Below, piece by piece: positions 55,487-64,000 of a stretch of DNA of 64,000 nucleotides. The notes under the pieces were generated by a model. That model made no database searches. It had not been told where the DNA came from and saw only the letters and a program-made list of their open reading frames with translations. A program made the position numbers and the translations under genes. Source of the DNA: Phoronis australis (lineage: Eukaryota; Phoronida; Phoronidae); contig NMRA01000020.1 in NCBI GenBank assembly GCA_002633005.1, forward strand, positions 826,803 through 890,802. Direction: 5' to 3'. How positions within the stretch are numbered: position 1 is the first letter of the stretch; each line of letters opens with the position of its first letter.

Positions 55487-58400
55487 GTAAAACGTATTGC
55501 TGTTTTAATTTTGGTGCATGAGACAAAACGACACATGGAATGTTATTCTTTATTACTTACAACGGTCATGCAAGGTCATAATCTAACCATAAAATGATAC
55601 ACTGCAATTGCTTGGCTTGAAAGCACTGTCACTTGTTATTGTCTCTTGCCAGTCTTGCCTTGGCCAGCGAAAGTGAAAGCTGGCACAGATGTAGCCAATT
55701 CAGTGGCTTCGGTCGTCGTGAAGCGCAAAGACGATTTCCCTCTTTTAGCAATACTCAGCAAACTTACTATATAATTAGAAATATGAAATGTATACAAACA
55801 ATAAAACAGTCGGGATGAGTGGGAGGCACTGGTCAGAGTGGTATCTGATTTTGAGAACCAGTAAGCTATCATCCGCTGAATAACAGGCATGTTATTCAGT
55901 GATTGCCTTTTTCTCAAAATCAGGGACCGCTATATACGACGAGTGCCCACTCGGGTTAACAATCCGCTAGGGTCAGCTTGTTTTGTTAGTTGTGGCTTGC
56001 TTAGCCTTAGCCTAGGGCTTAGGTACAGTTCACAACAAGTTTCTGGAATTGGTTTCACTTGTGTACTGTTTTAGCATTTTATTACCACCAAACTGAATTT
56101 CTGAGCAACCTTTGCAACTATTTACCACAAAAAAATCCAGCAAATCAAACATCACACGATCCATGAGCATGTCGCAAGACACAAGCATTCTGTTTTTAAA
56201 CCGAGGACAGACTTTTTCTTTGTTAGATAAGCGGGGGAGTGATGCAATTAAATAACATTGATGTGATTGTGTTTCTTTCAAATGATTGTAACGCTGGTCA
56301 AGGTTAAATGTCCTTATTTTGACTCCCAGATCTTGTGTGCCTGTCTGCTGGATGAGCGCTATGCATACAGGGCCCTCACTCACCTTATGTTCCATCTTTT
56401 TGCACAAACATTTGTTGTTTACAAAAAACAGATGTTTAGATGGTACCCCCTAATATTCGAACAAATACCACTAGTATTGCACATTGTAGTGGTAATTAGA
56501 AGTTTTTAACATCCACCTTGTATGCATCGATTGTTGAACTTTACGAAATTCTAAATGACTTGCTTTTGTTCCCATGGAGACTATTTTATGCTTTCTTGAA
56601 GTATTGTTTGCTCTAGAGGAAAAGTTTAAATGAATGATTATCTCGTGTATCTGTGCTGTACGTGATGTATTCTGGGTGGGGGAGAACCATCGCAAGTGCG
56701 TTGCTCTTGTTCTTCTTAGTCTACTGTACTAATCTTTACAAATTAATATTCGTATTGAAATGTGACAGTTCATGAACCTAGGTATTTCTTAGGTGATTAT
56801 GATAATTCATTGTCAAAATTATGAATTGTAATAATTTTATTTGGTTGCAGATTCAGATGCGGAATTCCGTCTTAAAGACCTCATGTCTAAACTGCGACAT
56901 AAGAGTAATCAGCTGAAGTCATGGATGGATACGGCAAAAGCACTGAGAATGGCTGTCACTGTACGTCATCTGACCACTGCTGTACATCCTCTTATAAAAT
57001 GTGCGAAATTCCCAATCAAAATGTTTAATGTTACCTTCTGTGCTCTAGTAACTCATAACTTAATAACTGATTACAGGCATCACAGTTAAATGTTTTGTGG
57101 TTAGCCTAGGCCTTGGCTGTTTTAGATGGACCTGTAGTGTTCAAGCACAACCTCTGTTGTTGGGCTTGGCTGTTTTAGATGGATGTATTGTGTTCAAGCA
57201 CAACCTCTGTGGTTTGGCTTGGCTGTTTTAGATGGAAGTATTGTGTGCAAGCACAACCTCTGTGGATTGCCTTGACTGTTTTAGATTCAAGTATTGTGTT
57301 CAAGCTTAGCTTCTGTGGTTAGCCTTGGCTGGTTTAGATGGAAGTTTTGTGTTCCAGGGCACTTTCCGTTTGTTCTATGTGCACAATTTAATAATTTTAG
57401 GACAAGCGATACCAGTCAGATGCACTAGACAGGGGCCGTCTGCAGAAATCACTGGACACCCTACAAAAGGCTATCAAAGGTGGGTAACTATAGATCTAGA
57501 ATCCAGGTGTGGTATTCGAATCCTTACATGGGAGAGGGAACCTTTACCACCTGCCACAAGACACCAGAGCTGTGTTTGGTTGACTGCAAGATATGACCTT
57601 GAACTTGTGGCAAAAAGTTTTCACTTGGGGAACGCAAACAGTGCATTCAGTTCCACAATTCATCATTTCAACCTTACTGACCTATCATTTCTAAATCAAT
57701 GGCTGTAATTCTGCTAGGATAAGCTAGTAAGTTGCAAGCGAATTTTTTAATGGATTCAAATGATGCTGTGCCCCCTCATGGCAATTAATCTTTTGAAGGG
57801 TTATTATGAAATTGTACAGGTATATTCTTGATATTAAGATGACTGACATAGATTTTTGTACTAGTGGAATTACTGTGACTCCTCCTTTTGTCTAATTTAT
57901 TTTTTGCTTGGGTTTCAATATCTATTAAGTTCCTTGATGACATCGGTCTAGGGACGATTCTGTGGTGCCCCCTATTGAGAATTTAGATCTTGTTTACATA
58001 TGGCTCTATATTTACCAAGTTCCTTAATGGATGGTTGCAGAATTTGGAAAACACGTTTCTGTCTAGGACACGGCTGTACTTCCCTAGTTTCATACCGACT
58101 TGACTTGTTCTCTGTCCCTGCTATTGGCCATTATATTTCGTATATTTTACAAGGTACTATTAGACACCCCTAGGAGCATATCATTAGCGGTGGAATTGTG
58201 GGCGCATTTCAGCATTTTGTGTTGCTCTTGTGATATGTTTCACTTGGTTCGTTGATTTCTGAAATACAGGAAGCTTAAGTCTGCTAGAATGCTTTCAATA
58301 CTCACTGAATCAGTTGTTAAAGGCATTAATCAAAAACCCAATAGTTTTGCCGCCTACTATGATAGGGTGTATGTTACACACACACTCTTGAAACACTTGC

Positions 58401-61400
58401 GGTAAGAAATCTTCATGTACGACAATGTTCCAACCTGAAAAAGCAATCACTTCACTGGTAGCCATCTTGCTTGTCTTTACTAGAAACATCTCGAGTTTAA
58501 TCACAAACCAAAAAAACACTGACCTTTCACTGACATATTTTTTGTGTAGTCTTGCGTGATCTCCCATGCTTGGCAAGAAACTTACTCTGCTGAATGCATC
58601 CCTGCTCTGTGTTGCAGTGACGACCTTCTCCGGCATGCAAGAGAGGCTAGAGGTCATCTCTCGTCAGCTTGGCCTCAAGTACAACATACAGGGAAGCACC
58701 ATATTCATCAGTTCTGATATGTTCTATGTTGAAGTGCAGGAAGAGCCCTCTGGTGGTGGTGTGCGTGATGTCAAGATCACCCATGAACAGTGGGATCCTG
58801 TGGTAAAATTTGCGTTCGTTACTTGACCTACTATCCATGTTGCAAAGCTTAGCTCTGTATAAATATCCCATGCTCTGTATTGTTTTGTGTTTGAAAATAT
58901 GGTTATCAAATAATTAGATGTTGATATTTAAATTTTTGTGCTGTGGTCCCTTCTTTCTGTTTAGTGTTTAACAGTTTATGAATATTTGTCTATTAGGAGT
59001 CTGTGAGTGTTGGTCCACTTCAGGTAGGCTTTTCTTCTGGCATATACTTTAACCTGATGACAGCTGGTTGACGGAGGTGCACCTATATTGTTGCTGGTCT
59101 TTGTATGGACATCACAATTCAAATGCTTATCTTTTAGAGCTGTCCAGAGATGGCCAAACTGTTAGAAGTCAGTGATTTTCACAAGTTTGCTGAACACCTC
59201 AAGGGCTTGATAGCTATCTATAGCATTGTTGGCGACAAGTGAGTCTTTGGACTGAGATGAAACTTCTATTGTATTGTACATTGAAAACAAACAAATTCGA
59301 TTGTTGGGTACGTATAACACAGTAGGAAGCATCTGCAGTAGCCATTGGTCATCATTAGAGCAGACCACAACAGATGGACTGTGTTAACTCTTTAGATCAC
59401 CCTGTTAAGCCGACTAAAATCAAAAATTGCAATAGGCCTTTTACTCTCATAAAATAAGTCTCATAATATTACTGACTGATACTATTCTATTTTGGTTACT
59501 GACAATAATATCGAAACTGTCAACGACTCAAGGAAACGCTTTATAGTTTATTGGAACTGGCAAACCCTAATACTGCAAATTGAAAATGGCTTATGTATGC
59601 ATTGTAAATGAATACGTTGGTGAAAAAAAAAAACAGAAATGGAATTCTGTTATGACGAGGAACGTTAAGAGACCTATTTTATGTGAGTAAAAGGCCTAAT
59701 TCCATTTTTTGTTTTCATAGCCAGCTTAATAGCAGGGTGAAATGCAGATTCAAATTGAATTTTGAGCAACAGATGGCAACGTTTGTATTTTGAGCAACAG
59801 ATGACATCGTTTGTATTTTGAGCAACAGATGGCATCGTTTCATAAAAGATCATGCTAAAAGTTATGTGACAACTCCTGTGTCACCATCATTCCACTTGCT
59901 TTTGCAGACAACGAGGGGGAATTCAGGGTACTTTTATTTGATGATGTTGGCGTGCACTTTATATTAATTGCCACTGTAACAAAACTTTGATATCCGATAG
60001 ATTTTAAACAATAGCTGTCAATAGTAGCTTACGTGGGTCCTGGATTTCAAAAGCCAGTTTGACACCTATTATTCAGTGGGGAAAGTGGTTCCAGAAATGC
60101 GGGATCTCTAAGTTACTATTACCTACTTGTAGGAGAATGCTCATTTTAGACTAATTTACTGCGTAGCTCAATGGAGGTGTAGCAACTGAAGTATATTGCA
60201 AGATATTTACTGTGCTTAAAGGAAACAGAAGACTAAAGCGTACATATCCCTGCAGTCTTTGGAACAAGATCTCAATGTGGTGGCTCAATTACAGAGTTCT
60301 ATCAGTGGTGTGGCCAATTATATACACAAAGTGCTGGGGATACTACAGCCCAGGCAAGGAGGTAAGGCAAGGGCTGTGAAGAATGCCGCACTGTGGAGTG
60401 TGATCATCAATCAATGGCTAAGTGTGCATTTTTAATCAAAGGCTTATTTTAGTTTCTCTCTGCCAAGTGGTACGAATTTACTGATATTCTACGTACTTTT
60501 TGGGAATAAGGGATAAAAAAATCACTACGGGTTTGACCTTTTAAAATGATGAACAAAACCAAAAAGATTTGGTAAATGACAGAAATGGTTGAGAGCACAA
60601 GGTCTGACCAATAAGACATATGTCATGTACAGACTACAAAATATGCTTTGCATAATTTAGGTTTTCCATTTTGTTATTGGTCAATTGAATTTCATTTGTG
60701 AATGGTTAACCAATGAAAAATGCACTAACTTAGCATGGTGGGGTAGCATCTGTTTTGGAAGACATGTCAATATGTCAGGGGCAGAATGTCGGAGACGTAT
60801 ATTCCAAAGAATTTGGTGACATTTAGAGTTAACATCTGTTCTTATGCACATGTCATTGTCATCTTCATATTAGATTGTGGTCTGTGGTGTAAGGTGAAGT
60901 TTGATTTCTGATTTTAGGCCAGCCCATGAAGTTGACATATTTTGTCGCACCCTACGACTTGTTGAACTCAAAGACTAAGACGAGCTACCCATTGACAGTT
61001 GAAGGTAATTTGTCTTAGACATTTTATCGGCCCGTAATTGCTTAAATTATCTGATGGAAACGCCCAAACGTTGAAATGGTATTGGCATGCAATTCAGATG
61101 TGTTGATTGTGCCGAAATATAGGCTATTACATGTCGTGGGTGTTATTTCTGGTGTCTTGACCCCCAGTTGGGTTTAGAGGATTTGTTGCCCGAGGGACAA
61201 TAGCCTCAAAGGGTGATAATTCTTGCCATTCTCACAACGGGACTATTTAAGGGGTCATAATGACTGGAAACACAACTTATTAATATTATTTATCCCACAT
61301 ACTGAGCACTAACTTGTACAGAACCCACACAGCAATATTTAACTTTTGTTGACGTGCTTGTAACCACAGGGGTGGGCCTCTTCTCTAACACACATTACTC

Positions 61401-63725
61401 AACACTTAGTCGTCAGAGGTTTCACACTGATATTGTGGGATAAGCAGCATTTAATTAAAAAGTCAGATCTGAAACTCACACTGTATTCTGCAATAAATTG
61501 GTGGTCAGGAGTTCCTTTTAGCCTTTATTTCCAGACTGTTTCATGTGTAAGTCATGGTTGAGAAAAGACTGAAGCCTTTGACATATATGCAATTAGTCAC
61601 ATTCACATTAACTATCTGAGATTTGCTAACATTTGTAGACTCCTAAATACAGTCAGTTGCTTCTTCATACCTAGATGTTGTGCTTGGTTGTGCTAAAGTA
61701 GTATGACAGCTCGTTTTAGTAGAAATGTTTTGTTACATGACTAGTTTTAATCACAAACAAAATGCAGATTGTGTTTTCATCTCGCTGTATGATTTCTATC
61801 TTTCTCCAGCTATTACCGAGCATGATCTGGGACATAGTGCCACGGTTGTGTTGGAAAAGTCTGCCCCACAGAAGCTTCAGAACATGCCACTTATAACGAT
61901 TCAAAAACACGATAGTGGAAAGTGAGTAGGAGCAGCCATATTATCTAGGCCTTTATCCATTTGATGTGCATTTTATTTGTTTGTTCTTGTCAATTCAAAT
62001 TTGTGTTGTTGATAAATTTATGAGGTGCAAAATTAGTTTGAATTGCAAAATGTGAACGTCACATCAAACCGTAGTCATGAAATCGCATCTTTATGTGCCC
62101 CCATGATAGATGTGGGTGCATTATGCTGTCATTTCTGTCCACTGTTTCATCTCAAAAACCTCTTCAGTTGAATGATCGTAGACATTTGCAGACATATTCT
62201 GTTTAACTACTGTTATACACCTCGGTTTCAATTTTGTTTTTTACATTATCATCTACATCTACCTATTATGTCCTTGGCGAATTTTTGGGAAACATGGCAA
62301 ATATGTAGAGACTTTGATGCCTTCTCATTTTCAGTCTACATAATCAGCGCCCTCCAGTAGCCATTTCTTTGTTATTTTTGCGTCTGTTTCTTGGCATCCG
62401 TCTGTATTTGTCAAAGTGCTTAAAGTATCAGCTTGTGAAATTTCACAGACGTGTTCGTACTGAGATGACTACGGATAACGATGATTTTCAGACCTTTTGC
62501 ACTACTGTGGCAATTTAGGTTTCCTTTGTGTGAGTCTCTACATCTACCTACCAGTAGTTCCTTGATGGATTTTCATTAAATTTAGCAAATAAGTTTTCTT
62601 ATATGGAGACAGCGACTCATTCAATTTTCTGATGGATTTAGTGTATCCGTCCCCCCATTTGGCCATCTATTGTTGGTGTCTTGCATCTCTATCCGCCAAA
62701 CCTCTTTACAGATCACTATGAAATTGTCCATGTTTAGATGATCACCTCCGATGTAGATTTTCAGATGATTTCAACAGGTGTGTCCCCCAAGTTTGTACTT
62801 AATTATGTTCCTGAAATTTCAAATGTCTTCCAATAACTGACTTGAAATAGTTGCGCCATATTGAATTTCGCTATTCCGCCAGACGGAGAACAGGTCTTAG
62901 GTGGATATCATTTTAGCACCATCTACAGATCCCATATAATACGGACGGAAGGTTTCAACCTGCTAGAGGTATAAACAGCATTTTAACACCTTTCTACTGT
63001 TGTGCGGTGGAATGTACTAATGCCTTACGAAAAAAGACAAACCTCTTGAAATATCAATGGAAGAATGAGGACATCGTGTTCCATTTCCCACTGGGATGAA
63101 GAATCTGTGACAAAGCCATTGAATGTGGTTGATAAAGTGGAGGAATTTTGATCCCAGTCAGTGTCAAAAACGTTAAAATAAATTAGTGAACTTAAACTAA
63201 TCAAACAATGAGAGGGACGGACAATGGAATTTAATTTGTCTGCTTTTAAATTAATGAACCACTATGTAGTAATTGAACTTCTGTCCACGAAATCTGAGTC
63301 AGGATCAAGCGGTCGTTTCGGGCTAGTGGGAATTTAGGTTTTCTTTATGAATGACACTTGATGTATGTTAATTAAAATATTAAGTTTATATCAAGGAGTC
63401 AACAGCATTTACCTAACTTCTGACAGATTTGGCTCGTGCTGCACCCCCCAGTGGCCTTTTTATTAAACAACCCTAAAAACACACTGTAAGCGATGCAGTC
63501 GTGGACACAGTACTATACCTTGTGTCGCTGCTGTTGTTGGTGGTAAGGTGTAGTGTTGTCTTCCCAGTTTAAGTCTTCTGTTAATTTCTGTTTGTTCCAG
63601 ACTTCCATCCTTTGCCCCCCTTACACACCTGAACAGCGCCACATTACCAGCCATTTTTGTGCTGAAGCTGCAGAAGCCGGTCCCAGTCTGCACTGCCCTA
63701 CTCAGAGACATCTCAGGTGTTGCTG
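55438..63725 (+). CDS. MED1: Mediator subunit 1, N-terminal 330 residues, 9 exons, runs off the window
   Basis: Nine phase-compatible exons (988 nt) code for the start of MED1, the Mediator middle-module subunit that links activators such as nuclear receptors to RNA polymerase II in the nucleus. After a short family-variable start come helices with LQKSLDTLQKAIK and GMQERLEVISRQLGL. The signature ISSDMFYVEVQ follows at about 111–120, then DFHKFAEHLKGL (154–165), KTKAYISLQSLEQDL (178–192), GQPMKLTYFVAPYDLL, and LPAIFVLKLQKPVPV near 310. Each aligns in order with the Med1 domain of vertebrate MED1. Vertebrate MED1 is about 1580 residues, so most of the gene lies beyond 64000, including any LxxLL motifs. 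The start ATG is in a YY1-like context. It follows SHIP in the same direction, 4.9 kb downstream. Confidence 0.93.
56851..56960 (+). CDS. MED1: MED1 exon 2
   Basis: Residues 17–53. LKDLMSKLRHKSNQLKSW matches SSLLERLHAKFNQNRPW of vertebrate MED1. The acceptor is GGTTGCAG; the donor is GTACGT, phase 0. Confidence 0.9.
57110..57355. repeat. 53-bp minisatellite, ~5 units (MED1 intron 2)
   Basis: Unit starts GCCTTGGCTG or GGCTTGGCTG at 57110, 57163, 57216, 57269 and 57322, exactly 53 bases apart. Each contains TTTTAGATGGA and TTCAAGCACAACCTCTG variants. It ends 45 bases before exon 3. Confidence 0.93.
57401..57479 (+). CDS. MED1: MED1 exon 3
   Basis: Residues 54–80. LQKSLDTLQKAIK matches LVSCLETLQKALK. 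Acceptor ATTTTAG; phase 1 donor GTGGGT. Confidence 0.92.
57740..58232 (+). repeat. Repeat R1 partial copy (MED1 intron 3)
   Basis: Modules end GTGCCCCCTCATGGC (57768) and GTGCCCCCTATTGAG (about 57966). The right end GTGGGCGCATTTCAGCATTT is followed by GCTCTTGT. Sense orientation; left end lost. Confidence 0.8.
58618..58802 (+). CDS. MED1: MED1 exon 4
   Basis: Residues 80–141. It contains MQERLEVISRQLGL and ISSDMFYVEVQEEPSGG, the most recognisable MED1 block. Ends phase 0 at GTAAAA. Confidence 0.95.
59138..59238 (+). CDS. MED1: MED1 exon 5
   Basis: Residues 142–175. SCPEMAKLL and FAEHLKGLIAIYSIVGD match SCPELVQQL and FSKHLKGLVNLYNLPGD. Donor GTGAGT, phase 2. Confidence 0.94.
59421..59711. 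mobile_element. 291-bp MITE with ~47-bp terminal inverted repeats (MED1 intron 5)
   Basis: The left end 59421–59467 (CAAAAATTGCAATAGGCCTT then TTACTCTCATAAAATA) is the imperfect inverse of 59665–59711. The interior is AT-rich and non-coding. A related end appears at 33095–33150. Confidence 0.85.
59758..59842. repeat. 28-bp tandem repeat, 3 units
   Basis: Units start at GAGCAACAGATG (59764), 59792 and 59820, each followed by CAWCGTTT and a TGTATTTT spacer. It is in MED1 intron 5. Confidence 0.9.
60222..60361 (+). CDS. MED1: MED1 exon 6
   Basis: Residues 175–222. The acceptor is CTTAAAG at 60221, not the in-frame CTGCAG at 60255. Only the former keeps phase 2 and restores KTKAYISLQSLEQDL, matching KTKMYLALQSLEQDL. 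Confidence 0.9.
60918..61004 (+). CDS. MED1: MED1 exon 7
   Basis: Residues 222–251. GQPMKLTYFVAPYDLLNSKT matches GHLMNLKYYVSPSDLLDDKT. Phase 1 to phase 1. Confidence 0.94.
61810..61921 (+). CDS. MED1: MED1 exon 8
   Basis: Residues 251–288. GHSATVVLEKSAPQKLQNMP fits the LGMNASVTIEGTSAVYKLP segment. Donor GTGAGT, phase 2. Confidence 0.88.
62085..62820 (+). repeat. Repeat R1 partial copy (MED1 intron 8)
   Basis: The left end TTTATGTGCCCCCATGATAG with GTGGGTGCATTATGCTGTCA is present. Modules include GCGCCCTCCAGTAGCC near 62348. The right end is missing here. Confidence 0.75.
63420..63540 (+). repeat. Repeat R1 right-end fragment (MED1 intron 8)
   Basis: It has a core CTGCACCCCCCAGTGGCC and then the right terminus form ACACACTGTAAGCGATGCAG with GTCGTGGACACAG. 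It may be the separated end of the copy at 62085. Confidence 0.65.
63601..63725 (+). CDS. MED1: MED1 exon 9, last in window
   Basis: Residues 288–330. LPSFAPLTHLNSATLPAIF and LKLQKPVPVC match the PSFSSITSANSVDLPACFFL and FPQPIPVS run. Donor GTAAGT, phase 1; the gene continues. Confidence 0.92.
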
Positions 63726-64000
63726 GTAAGTCGCGCAGCTCAGGCAGGATCCTCATTTCTTCAAGTTTAGGAGGGGGGAGATTGACTAACTGATTCTTGG
63801 GCGGAGGTAGTACCTTCTTTTTACTGAGGGAAATGTGAATTGTTTTTGGCATAATACGTGCTTTCTAACTTTGCATAATATGAGCTCCATTCATGCTTTA
63901 GAAATTTCAGAGTTGCTCTTTCTTGGTTGGGTGTATTCAGTAAGTTGTGTTGTCCTACAGTTGATTATCCATGGCTAAATTTTTGAGAAATTATAAAAGA
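63726..64000 (+). other. Start of MED1 intron 9
   Basis: It follows the GTAAGT donor; no further exon is seen before the window ends. The long minus-strand frame over 63463–63852 is a shadow of exon 9. Confidence 0.8.

Noticed and set aside
59721-59736. A 16-base MED1 microexon coding for NQLNSR after the TTTTCATAG site
   Set aside because: Exon 6 extended to the acceptor at 60221 directly restores the conserved KTKxYxxLQSLEQDL run in the right phase, so no microexon is needed.
63463-63852. 129-codon minus-strand frame
   Set aside because: Shadow of MED1 exon 9, whose coding sense is fixed by homology and splice sites.
1-64000. CRISPR arrays, operons, rRNA or intact tRNA genes
   Set aside because: None seen; the DNA is animal-type with introns, and the tRNA-like B boxes lie in SINE-like repeats.

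Overview
The window is a 64 kb piece of an animal (metazoan) draft genome, about 60 % A+T. Genes are split into short exons with GT–AG introns, and there are N gaps and many degenerate repeats. Gene content and repeat style suggest a marine invertebrate such as an amphioxus, hemichordate, echinoderm or lophotrochozoan; the phylum cannot be fixed from the sequence alone. Two near-identical ~0.9–1.1 kb blocks, each joined by a single N, look like unmerged haplotypes of a highly heterozygous individual.

Three protein genes can be assembled exon by exon with matching splice phases. (1) On the minus strand, 613–6999, three exons encode a complete 160-residue secreted, GPI-anchored Ly6/uPAR-type protein of the Quiver/Sleepless kind. 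(2) On the plus strand, 21983–50583, nineteen exons encode a complete 1189-residue SHIP-type inositol polyphosphate 5-phosphatase (INPPL1/INPP5D family). Its order is SH2, helical linker and PH-like region, 5-phosphatase, C2, proline-rich tail, SAM. (3) On the plus strand, from 55438 past the right edge, nine exons encode the first 330 residues of Mediator subunit MED1.

Between genes 1 and 2 (7.0–22.0 kb) lies repeat-rich DNA: a LINE 3' remnant, a DUF4371/hAT-type transposase remnant, MITE ends, a CA microsatellite, a 1.1 kb assembly duplication and an N gap. Between genes 2 and 3 there are 4.9 kb of 3' flank and repeats, including a 24-base gap.

The most unusual feature is a dispersed repeat, called R1 here, of about 1–1.3 kb. 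It is built from diverged ~150 bp modules, each ending in a core like GCGCCNCCTAGTGGC, which resembles the known vertebrate CTCF core. All recognisable copies lie in introns of the SHIP and MED1 genes and all face the same way. One copy sits inside a decayed partial duplicate of SHIP exon 17 and itself carries a nested SINE-like insertion.

The genes do not form a pathway: one is a neuronal/surface type modulator, one a phosphoinositide signalling enzyme, one a transcription co-activator subunit.
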